This document shows positions 25,496 to 33,654 of a stretch of 64,000 nt of DNA, one piece after another (positions within the stretch are counted from its first letter, which is position 1; each line of letters opens with the position of its first letter). A program made the position numbers and the translations under genes. The stretch is from DSOI01 sp041394885 (GTDB lineage: Bacteria > Acidobacteriota > Terriglobia > Bryobacterales > Bryobacteraceae): positions 1 to 64,000 of the forward strand of contig JAWKHI010000003.1 in assembly GCA_041394885.1 (NCBI GenBank). Reading direction: 5' to 3'. The notes beneath the pieces are model-generated. The model saw only the letters and a list, made by a program, of their open reading frames with translations. It was not told the origin of the DNA and searched no databases.

Positions 25496-25981
25496 ATGCA
25501 CCCAAACTCTTGTATGCGATCCAATCAGGAGTCTGTGACGATCCTTTTCAAACGAATCATTATTTTGCTCGTATTGGCCTGCTTTATCGCCGTAGCGGTT
25601 CCGGCACGGGCCGAAGACCACGGCCCAGACGTACGCTACACGGGCGCGCCGGGCGACGAGACAGGCGCGTCCTGCCACGGGGGCACGGCGGTGAATGCGT
25701 GCGGCGGGAACCTCGCGATTCAACTGGCGGGGGCAACACCTGCACGCCCGGCGTGAAGCAGGGAGTCGGATTTCCATTGAGCACCCGTCTGGCGAGCGAC
25801 CCGAGCGATGGGCAGGCGGTCAAGATAGGCGAACCGATCGTTATCAGGGTTTGTGCTCAAGAACGGCTCTCGCACCTTCGGGCGCTACAGTAGAGTGTCG
25901 CCGGAGAGCCTCTACCAGATGGACATTTTCCTACCCTATCCCAAGTGGATTCCTTTTTCCCCCCACGGCCCCTTTGACTGA
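25496..25981 (+). pseudogene. Secreted protein remnant with signal peptide, frameshifted
   Basis: The first frame gives a clear signal peptide (hydrophobic run ending V-P-A-R-A-E-D) and G-A-P-G-D-E-T-G-A-S-C-H-G-G-T-A-V-N-A, a motif found near the N-terminus of secreted acidobacterial proteins. The continuation G-N-T-C-T-P-G-V-K-Q-G-V and S-T-R-L-A-S-D-P is in another frame (to about 25855) and the end, L-K-N-G-S-R-T-F-G-R-Y-S...G-P-F-D, is back in the first frame up to the TGA at 25979. Two compensating frame breaks near 25725 and 25855. It is followed 25 bp later by an IS630 end. Start could be ATG 25496 or 25514. Confidence 0.5.
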
Positions 25982-26005
25982 GATCGGGCGCCGACGAAAG
26001 TTTCC

Positions 26006-26306
26006 TAGTGGCCTGTCGCAGCGAGTTCGTTGCGATGCGCCGTGACGGGTCATTGTATTTCCATTTGATCGGGCGTGCCGCCGTGGAGTAGGCGCGGATG
26101 AATCGCATCAAGTTTCTGGCCAGATCAGCGACCGATTGAAGGACCCCGCGACGCAATCACTTCGCGTTCGAGGCGTGCGAACTTGATCTCGACCTGATTG
26201 AGCCAAGACGAATAAGTCGGCGCGAAATGAAGCCGCACATTCGGATGCTGTTCCAGGAACGTGGCGACCGTCTTGGTCTTGTGCGCCGACAGGTTGGTCT
26301 CAAACA
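26006..26306 (-). mobile_element. IS630-family transposase C-terminal fragment with end sequence
   Basis: Read on the minus strand the segment encodes N-L-S-A-H-K-T-K-T-V, L-E-Q-H-P-N-V-R-L-H-F-A-P-T-Y-S-S-W-L-N-Q-V-E-I-K-F (with the catalytic Glu) and, after a frame break near 26150, S-V-A-D-L-A-R-N-L-M and W-K-Y-N-D-P-S-R-R-I: the usual end of an IS630 transposase. At 26006-26017 the sequence TAGTGGCCTGTC matches the end found at 16314. Only about 300 bp remain. Confidence 0.75.
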
Positions 26307-26645
26307 GCCTGCGGCCGCCTCGCGGCCGGCGGTCGCTACGCGCCTGCCCATCCCAGTCTCACCGCGCGGCCATGTGCGCGCGCGGTATTCTATGTGCATA
26401 CCCCAGCACGTTTTCGAACCAATCAACGCGGCCCTAGTCAGCGTCCTCAGCTTGTTCCTCTGATCCATACACGGTATGCGATGCAAATAGATCCCCAGTT
26501 CAGCCTTCGGCGAAAATACGATGCTACCTGCTCCGCGGGGCGATATGCCGTATCCGCAGTCCAGGGGAAAATCCGCCTGTGCAAGAATCAATCGCCCAAG
26601 AAAACGCAACAAGTCGGCATCCCCTTCGATTTCTATCGAAGGCAC
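26157..26645 (-). CDS. Possible immunity-type small protein with foreign tail
   Basis: 162 codons. The first 60 residues look like a genuine small domain: M-P-S-I-E-I-E-G-D-A-D-L-L-R-F-L-G-R-L-I, then P-R-G-A-G-S-I-V-F and G-I-Y-L-H-R-I-P-C-M-D. The layout reminds me of Imm32-like immunity proteins of polymorphic toxin systems, but this is weak. After about residue 110 the frame simply reads through the IS630 fragment out of frame, so the natural 3' end has probably been replaced. It overlaps the preceding gene by 13 bp. Confidence 0.35.
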   Translation of the reverse strand: MPSIEIEGDADLLRFLGRLILAQADFPLDCGYGISPRGAGSIVFSPKAELGIYLHRIPCMDQRNKLRTLTRAALIGSKTCWGMHIEYRARTWPRGETGMGRRVATAGREAAAGCLRPTCRRTRPRRSPRSWNSIRMCGFISRRLIRLGSIRSRSSSHASNAK

Positions 26646-26860
26646 GTCTCCCTGGCCGGAGGCGGGAATGGTTCGAGTTGTGAGGTCGATGAACCATTTA
26701 GAAAATCGTCTGGTACGTCGTCCGGGCGAATATTGCTCATTTCCCCGTCCATGCTAGGATCGTTGCCCTTTCGGAATTCCTGCCGGAGACAGCCGTTGTC
26801 CCACACCGAGCGGTCCCGCTGACTCCTTTCAAAATCCCTCCTGTCCTTATTTTGCGGCAC
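26633..26860 (-). CDS. Hypothetical protein upstream of immunity-like gene
   Basis: 75 residues, hydrophilic and charged: D-R-R-D-F-E-R-S-Q-R-D-R-S-V-W-D near the start and M-S-N-I-R-P-D-D-V-P-D-D-F-L-N-G in the middle. Its 3' end overlaps the next minus-strand gene by 13 bp, suggesting an operon. Family not recognised; it could be a toxin fragment if the downstream gene is an immunity protein. Confidence 0.35.
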   Translation of the reverse strand: MPQNKDRRDFERSQRDRSVWDNGCLRQEFRKGNDPSMDGEMSNIRPDDVPDDFLNGSSTSQLEPFPPPARETCLR

Positions 26861-26965
26861 TTCGATCGCGCGGCTCCGAGAACAACCTAGCCGAACCCGA
26901 CAACCAGCTGATTCTGAATGGTTTATAGCCGGACACTACTGAGATTGCGTGTGTTTCGAACAGGC

Positions 26966-28393
26966 CTACGCGATGATTTCCTTGACCACCTGGCCCTGCA
27001 CCTCGGTCAGACGCTCCTTACGGCCCTGATGCATGTAGCTGAGGCCGTCCTGATTCAGGCCAAGCTGATTGAGGACGGTGGCGTGGAGATCGCGGAAATG
27101 CATGGGTTTGTCGACGGCCTTGAGGCCGATGGCGTCGGTAGCGCCGTAGGTCATCCCGCCCTTGAAACCGCCGCCGGCCACCCACATGGAGAAACCCGTG
27201 TTGTGATGGTCGCGGCCTTTGCCGCGCTCCGATTCCGGAGACCGGCCGAATTCGCCGCCCCACAGTACGACGGTGGAATCGAGGAGTCCGCGGCGTTTGA
27301 GGTCCTTCACCAATGCCGCGGTGGGGCGATCGGTCAATGACGCCATTCGTTTGTGATTCTTCTCGACATCGGAGTGGGCGTCCCATTCCGTCTCGGCGCC
27401 ACCGCCGCCGGCGACTACGCAGACGAAGCGAACGCCTCGTTCGACCAACCGGCGGGCGAGCAGACAGCGGCGGCCGTAGTCGTCGGTGGCCGGGTCCCCG
27501 ACACCGTAGAGCGCGAGCGCCTCGGCGGGTTCGTTGGACAGGTCGAAGATTTCCGGCGCTTCGGTCTGCATCTTGAACGCGGTGTCGTAGGCCGACATGC
27601 GCGCGGCAAACTCGGTGTCCTCGCCATGGTTGGCTTCGTTGACAGCACGGAGGAAGTCCATTGTCTTTCGGCGGCGTTCGAGCGAGATGCCGTCGGGAAG
27701 GTCGAGATTGAGCACGGGGCGTTTGCCCGGGCGGAACAGCGCCGGCTGATAGGCGGCCGGAAGGAATCCGTTGGTGTACATGGGCTGGCCGGCTTCCGGC
27801 GTCCCGTTGGGATCGGGCATGACGACGTAGGCCGGCAGGTTCTGCGCCTCGGTGCCGAGTCCATAGGCCAACCAGCTTCCCATGGCGGGAAAGCCCGGAA
27901 TGACGCGCCCGGTCATCATTTGATACTGCGCGGCCGAGTGGACCACCATGTCGCCATGCATGGACCGGAGCACGCAGATATCGTCGACGATTTCGGATTG
28001 ATGCGGCAACAGATCCGAGACCTCGATTCCAGATTGGCCGTACTTCTGAAACGTCCGCTGGGTGCCCAGCAAGCGCGAAGCCGCGTTCACGTTCTGGTAT
28101 TTCACGTCGCCGAATTCGGCGGGCCGTTTCTGGCCGTTCAACTCGTTCAGCAGGGGCTTGGGATCGAAGGTTTCCAGGTGCGAGGGTCCGCCGGCCTGGA
28201 ACAGAAAGATCATCGCCTTGGCCTTGGCGTCGAAGTGGGGAGCCTTCGGCGCCAGGGGATTGTAGCGCGCGGTGGCCGCACAGGCGTGCTCCTGCGCCAT
28301 CATCGACGCGAATGCCAGCGAACCGACGCCACAGAAGCAGTCAGTAAGAAATTCGCGGCGATTTCGATTGAAGCGAACGTGCTCGGATGCCAT
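26966..28393 (-). CDS. DUF1501 protein
   Basis: 475 residues. The N-terminus has a twin-arginine-like signal (N-R-R-E-F-L-T-D-C-F-C-G-V-G-S). DUF1501 landmarks: M-I-F-L-F-Q-A-G-G-P-S-H-L-E-T-F-D-P-K-P, the S-V-A-H-S-A-A-Q-type segment near 150 (M-V-V-H-S-A-A-Q-Y-Q-M-M-T-G-R), G-G-E-F-G-R-S-P-E and the end G-R-K-E-R-L-T-E-V. It is 17 bp downstream of the DUF1549/DUF1553 gene, the same order and spacing as the pair at 6.3-10.3 kb. Confidence 0.93.
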   Translation of the reverse strand: MASEHVRFNRNRREFLTDCFCGVGSLAFASMMAQEHACAATARYNPLAPKAPHFDAKAKAMIFLFQAGGPSHLETFDPKPLLNELNGQKRPAEFGDVKYQNVNAASRLLGTQRTFQKYGQSGIEVSDLLPHQSEIVDDICVLRSMHGDMVVHSAAQYQMMTGRVIPGFPAMGSWLAYGLGTEAQNLPAYVVMPDPNGTPEAGQPMYTNGFLPAAYQPALFRPGKRPVLNLDLPDGISLERRRKTMDFLRAVNEANHGEDTEFAARMSAYDTAFKMQTEAPEIFDLSNEPAEALALYGVGDPATDDYGRRCLLARRLVERGVRFVCVVAGGGGAETEWDAHSDVEKNHKRMASLTDRPTAALVKDLKRRGLLDSTVVLWGGEFGRSPESERGKGRDHHNTGFSMWVAGGGFKGGMTYGATDAIGLKAVDKPMHFRDLHATVLNQLGLNQDGLSYMHQGRKERLTEVQGQVVKEIIA

Positions 28394-28410
28394 GATGCAA
28401 TTGCTCCCGG

Positions 28411-30426
28411 TCAGTTGACGTACAGAAACGGATTCATGTTGAACAGAGTGACCGCGAACTCCTTGACGATCACAAGATCTTCAGGACCATCGGCCAGATA
28501 CTTCTGCGCGAGGGCCTGTTCGGCGGCGGTGGGGGCTCGGCCGGCGGTTAGCCGCCACGCGAGATCGATGCGGGACGCGGTGGTCTTGCGCTCGGTGAGC
28601 AGGCGCTGGGCGAGCGAGGTAGCCAAATCGTTCGACAATTTTCCGTTCAACAACTCGAGCGCCTGTGGGGCGTGGGTGGACTGCTGACGCCGGTCACAAG
28701 AAAGCAGGGTATCGGGCGCGTCGAAGACCTGTTGGAAGGGTAGGATCAGGTTGCGCTTGTAGATGAGATAGATGGACCGGCGATCGTACTCGGCGGCGTC
28801 GCGGGTGGGCTGCCAGTATTGGGGCCGCTTGAGGTCTTTGATCAAGTCCTGATCGATCTTGATCATCACACTACGGCCGCCTGCTTTCGGGTTGAGGCGA
28901 CCCGAGGCGGCCAGCATCGAGTCACGGATCTCTTCGGCCTCCAGACGGCGGCGGTTGAACTTCCACAGCAACTTGTTTTCGGGATCCTTTTCCGACGCGG
29001 CCGCTTCCCGCGGCGAATCGCTCGCCTGGCGGTAGGCGCTCGAAAGCAGAATCATGCGATGGATAGGTTTCCACTTCCACCCGGACTCGATGAAGCGGTT
29101 GGCGAGCCAATCGAGCAACTCGGGGTGGGAGGGACGAACGCCCATACGGCCGAAGTCATTGGGTGTGGCGACGATGCCGCGCCCGAAATGAAACTGCCAG
29201 AGCCGGTTTACCATGACACGGGCGGTGAGGGGATTGGCGGGGTCGACGATCCACTTGGCGAGTTTCAGGCGCGGAGTGGGCGTGTCGATGGGGGCCTCCG
29301 GCATATCATCGGGCAGCAGGACGCCGAGGGGGCGCATGCCAACGGCGTCTCCTTTGTTCCGGTAGTCGCCGCGCGCCAGAATGTGGATCGGGCTCATTTC
29401 CGCGGTTTCGTCCTTGACAGCGTACATGGAAGTGAGCGGGAGAGGCATCTTTTCGTCGATCGCTTCCAGTTGCTGAATGATCTTGCCCTTCTCCTCCTCC
29501 GAGGCGCCTCTCATCTTGCGCCGAAGGTTTCGCGACTCGGCCTCGAGCGGATCGACGGTGGCCTTCCAGGCAGCCTGTTCTTCGGCGGTGGCGACGACGA
29601 CGTCGTGGGATTGTGTCTGCGCGAAATAGGCCTGCATCCGGTAGTAGTCGGAGTGGCGAATGGGGTCGAATTTGTGATCGTGGCATCGGGCGCAGCCAAG
29701 AGTGACGCCGAGGAAGGCAGCGCCAACGATGTTGGTCATTTCGGTGAGCACTTCGGTGCGCGAACTGGCCACTTCCTGATTGCCGGCGTTCTTGCGCAGG
29801 GGACCGAGGCGATTGAAGCCGCTGGCGACGATGTTGGTTTCCTTGGTCGCGTCGATCTCGTCGCCGGCGAGATGCTCCAGGAGAAACTGATTGTACGGCT
29901 TGTCGTTGTTGATGCTGGCGATGACGTAGTCACGGAAGCGGTAGGCATCCGGACGATGGGTATCGTATTCGTAGCCGTCCGATTCGGCGAAACGAACTAC
30001 GTCGAGCCAGTGACGCGCATACTGTTCGCCATAGCGCGGGGAAGCGAGCAGGCTGTCGACGAGCTTCTCATAGGCGCGAGGCGATTTGTCGTTGACGAAC
30101 GCGGCCACCTCAGCCGGCGTGGGCGGCAACCCATGGAGATCGTAGGTAAGGCGCCGGATGAGGGTGGTTCGATCGGCTTCCGGGGCCGGAGCCAGCGAGG
30201 CTTTTCGCAGCGATGCAAGCACGAATGCGTCGATGGGCGTGCGCACCCAGCGCCGCGCGGCGGCGTCGGTGAAGACCGGCGGCGCTGCGTCGCTTCGAGG
30301 CTGGAATGACCAATGACGGCGCTCGGCAGGCTTGTAGGTTCCGAGGGGCGCTGAATTGGTGCTGGCAGCGAAGACGGCGGTGACGGTGAGCAATGCCACT
30401 GCGGCGGGGGCTTCGTTGAGTCTCAT
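28411..30426 (-). CDS. DUF1549/DUF1553 protein
   Basis: 671 residues from ATG 30426, which starts a signal peptide ending A-F-A-A-S. PSCyt2/DUF1549 (L-H-G-L-P-P-T-P-A-E-V; C-A-R-C-H-D-H-K-F-D-P-I) and PSD1/DUF1553 (A-R-V-M-V-N-R-L-W-Q-F-H-F-G-R-G-I-V) are present; the N-terminal cytochrome domain is absent. It is paired with the DUF1501 gene directly downstream. An upstream start at 30483 is possible but unneeded. Confidence 0.93.
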   Translation of the reverse strand: MRLNEAPAAVALLTVTAVFAASTNSAPLGTYKPAERRHWSFQPRSDAAPPVFTDAAARRWVRTPIDAFVLASLRKASLAPAPEADRTTLIRRLTYDLHGLPPTPAEVAAFVNDKSPRAYEKLVDSLLASPRYGEQYARHWLDVVRFAESDGYEYDTHRPDAYRFRDYVIASINNDKPYNQFLLEHLAGDEIDATKETNIVASGFNRLGPLRKNAGNQEVASSRTEVLTEMTNIVGAAFLGVTLGCARCHDHKFDPIRHSDYYRMQAYFAQTQSHDVVVATAEEQAAWKATVDPLEAESRNLRRKMRGASEEEKGKIIQQLEAIDEKMPLPLTSMYAVKDETAEMSPIHILARGDYRNKGDAVGMRPLGVLLPDDMPEAPIDTPTPRLKLAKWIVDPANPLTARVMVNRLWQFHFGRGIVATPNDFGRMGVRPSHPELLDWLANRFIESGWKWKPIHRMILLSSAYRQASDSPREAAASEKDPENKLLWKFNRRRLEAEEIRDSMLAASGRLNPKAGGRSVMIKIDQDLIKDLKRPQYWQPTRDAAEYDRRSIYLIYKRNLILPFQQVFDAPDTLLSCDRRQQSTHAPQALELLNGKLSNDLATSLAQRLLTERKTTASRIDLAWRLTAGRAPTAAEQALAQKYLADGPEDLVIVKEFAVTLFNMNPFLYVN

Positions 30427-30522
30427 GGCTTGTCCAATCGCGAGGATGGCGGCCTGGAATGGTCGCTGCCGATACTCTATCACACCGCCAGCTTCCGACG
30501 AGACAGAAAAGGCTGTTTCCGG

Positions 30523-31416
30523 CTACAGGGGAGGAGGAGGCGGTGGAGGAGGCGGAGGTGGGGGAGGCGGCGGGGGCGCAGCGGTACCGCCATCACCCGG
30601 AGGAGGCGGCGCACCTGCACCGGTATCGCCGGGGAGAGGGGCGGGAGCGCTGGGGCCAGCCCCGGGGGCCGATCCACCGCCGCCACCGCCGATCCGCGGA
30701 CCGCGCAACATGATGCTGTAGAACACGTCAGCCATGGCGTTGGCGCCGCGCTGCATGATGGAGCCTTTGTCGAGTTTGGCCTTGGCAATCGGAACGTTCT
30801 TGTAGACGCGCAACTGGTCTCCGCCGTTGAGCAGGCGTGGCTGCTCGTTATAAAGGAGGCGGTGGCGCACGCCGACCTGCCCTTCCTCGACGGCGATAAG
30901 CGTCGAATCATCGCTCGAGTCCACCTCGACATCGAACGTGGTGCCGCGCACCGAGATCACGGCGGTAGGCGTGTGGATCTTTTCCGGATTGGGCTGGCCG
31001 CCCCACTTCTGGATAAACACTTTGATGCGGCCCACCACCATATCGATCAGTTCGACCGCGTTGTAGGTGTTACGGAAGATCACCTGCGAGCCGGGGAAGA
31101 CTTCGAAGGTGCTGCCGTCGCTGACGCGGAAAACGGCGTAGCCGTCGTCGCCGGTGACGATCATCTGGCGGGGTGCGATCGTATCGCCCAGGTTGAGCGC
31201 CCAGGGAGTGGACCCCTTCATCACCGACACCCGGCCCTGCATGGCTTCGAGGGTGGCGGCGACATTTTCCGGACGCGCCGAGGCATCCTGGAAATTCATT
31301 GGGGGCGCGGGAGTGGGTTGTTGCGGAAACTGTTGTCCCCACGCAGCGAGCGGGCACAACACCGCAGCCACGGCTGACAGCCATGCGCGGCGTCCGAAAT
31401 GGAGCCTGTGCTTCAT
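30523..31416 (-). CDS. FecR-domain secreted protein with polyproline tail
   Basis: 297 residues. A signal peptide (A-W-L-S-A-V-A-A-V-L-C-P-L-A-A-W-G-Q) is followed by a FecR-type domain at about 55-165: L-N-L-G-D-T-I-A-P-R-Q, D-G-S-T-F-E-V-F-P-G-S-Q-V and T-P-T-A-V-I-S-V-R-G-T-T-F-D-V. The C-terminus is low complexity: a Gly run followed by Pro/Gly/Ala and 18 near-uninterrupted prolines. Without a FecA/FecI partner this is probably a structural or cell-envelope protein rather than an iron-signalling regulator. Confidence 0.82.
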   Translation of the reverse strand: MKHRLHFGRRAWLSAVAAVLCPLAAWGQQFPQQPTPAPPMNFQDASARPENVAATLEAMQGRVSVMKGSTPWALNLGDTIAPRQMIVTGDDGYAVFRVSDGSTFEVFPGSQVIFRNTYNAVELIDMVVGRIKVFIQKWGGQPNPEKIHTPTAVISVRGTTFDVEVDSSDDSTLIAVEEGQVGVRHRLLYNEQPRLLNGGDQLRVYKNVPIAKAKLDKGSIMQRGANAMADVFYSIMLRGPRIGGGGGGSAPGAGPSAPAPLPGDTGAGAPPPPGDGGTAAPPPPPPPPPPPPPPPPL

Positions 31417-31673
31417 CGAATTTTAGAAAAATGTCAAACTTCGCTAACCCGGCACAGCAAACTGAAACCGAACGGCGCCGACGGCGATCCATGACAGTGC
31501 CGACACGTCGACCACGACCGAAGCAAGTCTCAGTCTACACCAAAATTGCATGCACGACTGGGGCCTGGTTATAGGTTCGGGCGAAACAGAAGAAAAAATG
31601 AGTCTCGTCAACAAGTTTTGGTCACCAAGCGCCGATCAGGGGGTGAGGGGCCAGGATAGAATGGTCCCATAGG

Positions 31674-33596
31674 ATGCGTCATTGTGCCACAGCTTGCGCG
31701 CCCGGTCCCGCCGCTTGGTGGATCGCGCTGCTGCTGCTCGCCACGGGCTTGGTGAGCGCACAGACGGTACCGCTCGAGTGGCGGCGCGCCGGGAACACGC
31801 TTGTGTCGGCTGGCCTGGCCGATCCTGCGTCCGGTGGAGTTGCACGGGTCTGGTATTCGGCCGGCGGGGGCACGCTGTACGCGCGCACGGCGACCGGGAA
31901 CGTGTTTGAAAGATCAGAGTCCGACGAAGACGGCGGCTGGCGGCGGTCCCGCGCGGCGGCCCCGGTGACGGTGAGCCTGCTGGCCGGCGAGCTGATTCCC
32001 GAGCGCGGCGCCAAGATGCTGGAGGCCGGATCGGGAGTCCGGTACGCGTGGGCGGCATCGATATTCCGATCCGCCGACGAAGGCCGGTCTTGGGACAATA
32101 CAAGCCGGTACCGGGGCGCGTCGCTGATCGGGGAAGGGTTGGCGGACTTAGCGGTTTCGCCCTCCAACCCAGAGGAAATCACGGCCGCGACCGCGAGCGG
32201 CGTATGGCGATCCGCCGATGGGGGCCTCTCGTGGAGCGGCATGAATGACGGATTGCCAAATTTGCCGCTCCGGCGGCTGCTTTCCGTTCGTCCGTTGCGG
32301 GCGGAGTTGTTCTTCCAGGAAGCATCTCGATCCGGCGAGGCCGTTTGGCAGGCTGCCGCGGGCCGGGAAGGCGCCTGGCGGCCTACTGCGCCGGACATGC
32401 TGGACGCCGAAGCGCTTCGACGCCGGGGCTTCGAGCAGATGCTTCGCGAACAGGCGCCTGGGTCCGCAGTCACGGCCGACGCGTCGGCGGGTGACTGGAT
32501 CTATGCCGCCTCGGCAGGCCGGATCTGGGTTTCGGCCGACCGCGGGCGATCGTGGCGGGTTTCTCCGGTTCCCGGGCCTGCCAATGTCACGCGGCTGCTC
32601 ACGTTCGCCCAGGAGCCGCGGACGGCGCTGGCGGTGCTCGCCACCGATACGGGGTCGCGCGTGGCGCGGACGGTGAACGGCGGCTTGTTTTGGGACGATG
32701 TGACGAGCGATCTTCCGGCCTCCGCGGTGGGAGGCATCGCCGCCGATTTCGAATCGGGCGCGGTCTACGCGGCTACCGCAGCCGGACTGTATTACGCGCA
32801 AATGGATCTGCTTCGCGCCGCGCCGGCGCCGTCGTGGCGGCCGATCGGGGATCTTCTTCCGGCTTCGCCCGCGGTCGACGTAATGCTTGACGCGGGGGGG
32901 AGCCAACTGTATGTCGCGCTCGAAGGCGATGGCGTGTGGGCGGCGCTTGCCCCGCACCGGTTCCGGGATCCGCGGCTGGTGAACGCCGCCGATCGCTCGA
33001 CGCGGGCGGCGGCTCCGGGCACGCTGCTGAGCGTATTGGGCGCGCTCGTTTCGCGAGCCCGCGCCGGATCGCTGAACGTGCCGGTGCTGGCCGCCTCCGG
33101 CGGAGAGTCGCAGATTCAAGTGCCGTTTGAAGTGAGCGGCAGCCAGCTCGATCTGCAGTTGACGCCGGCCGACGCGGGCGCCCCGCTTTCGCTTTCGCTC
33201 CCTCTGCGCGCGGCGTCGCCGGCGATTTTCGTGGATCCCGACGGAGCCCCGATGGTGCTCGACGCCGACCGGGGGGTCCTGCTCGATGCCGGATCGCCGG
33301 CCCGCGCCGGAAGCCGGATCCAGATACTAGCCACCGGGCTCGGCCGCGTGACGCCGGAATGGCCCACGGGCCTGGCCGCTCCCGCGGACTCTCCGCCACG
33401 CGTAGCGGCGGCCGTCCGGGCAATGGTGGACCGTGTTCCTGTGGTGGTGACCAAGGCTACGCTCGCGCCGGGCTACATCGGCTTTTACGTGGTGGAAGTG
33501 CAACTGCCCGACGTGGTCAACAACGGACCGGCGGAACTGGCCATCGAGACGGGCGGGCAGTCCTCGGCGGCGGTGACGCTCCACCTGGTTCAGTAG
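31674..33596 (+). CDS. Secreted beta-propeller (BNR-like) protein with Solibacter C-terminal domain
   Basis: 640 residues. A signal peptide (I-A-L-L-L-L-A-T-G-L-V-S-A-Q) precedes sialidase/BNR-like repeats recognisable by S-A-D-E/D-x-G-R-S-W: F-R-S-A-D-E-G-R-S-W-D, W-R-S-A-D-G-G-L-S-W and V-S-A-D-R-G-R-S-W. The C-terminal 200 residues match the Solibacter-type TIGR03437 domain: V-P-F-E-V-S-G near the start, P-A-I-F-V-D, I-L-A-T-G-L-G and A-P-G-Y-I-G-F-Y-V-V-E-V-Q-L-P. This domain is a taxon marker for Bryobacterales. The propeller could bind glycans or other ligands; no enzymatic motif is visible. Confidence 0.8.
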   Translation: MRHCATACAPGPAAWWIALLLLATGLVSAQTVPLEWRRAGNTLVSAGLADPASGGVARVWYSAGGGTLYARTATGNVFERSESDEDGGWRRSRAAAPVTVSLLAGELIPERGAKMLEAGSGVRYAWAASIFRSADEGRSWDNTSRYRGASLIGEGLADLAVSPSNPEEITAATASGVWRSADGGLSWSGMNDGLPNLPLRRLLSVRPLRAELFFQEASRSGEAVWQAAAGREGAWRPTAPDMLDAEALRRRGFEQMLREQAPGSAVTADASAGDWIYAASAGRIWVSADRGRSWRVSPVPGPANVTRLLTFAQEPRTALAVLATDTGSRVARTVNGGLFWDDVTSDLPASAVGGIAADFESGAVYAATAAGLYYAQMDLLRAAPAPSWRPIGDLLPASPAVDVMLDAGGSQLYVALEGDGVWAALAPHRFRDPRLVNAADRSTRAAAPGTLLSVLGALVSRARAGSLNVPVLAASGGESQIQVPFEVSGSQLDLQLTPADAGAPLSLSLPLRAASPAIFVDPDGAPMVLDADRGVLLDAGSPARAGSRIQILATGLGRVTPEWPTGLAAPADSPPRVAAAVRAMVDRVPVVVTKATLAPGYIGFYVVEVQLPDVVNNGPAELAIETGGQSSAAVTLHLVQ

Positions 33597-33597
33597 C

Positions 33598-33642
33598 GGC
33601 TTCCTCCCTCGTGGCTTCCTCCCTCGTGGCTTCCTCCCTCGT
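33598..33642 (+). repeat. 15-bp tandem repeat, three exact copies
   Basis: ggcttcctccctcgt occurs at 33598, 33613 and 33628 directly after the preceding stop codon and 13 bp before the sthA start. Confidence 0.95.
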
Positions 33643-33654
33643 TACAATCGAGAG

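Noticed and set aside
27353..28687. 444-codon plus-strand frame opposite DUF1501
   Set aside because: No domain; DUF1501 on the minus strand has full motifs and the correct partner gene.
30356..30721. Plus-strand poly-glycine frame
   Set aside because: It is the complement of the polyproline tail of the FecR protein.
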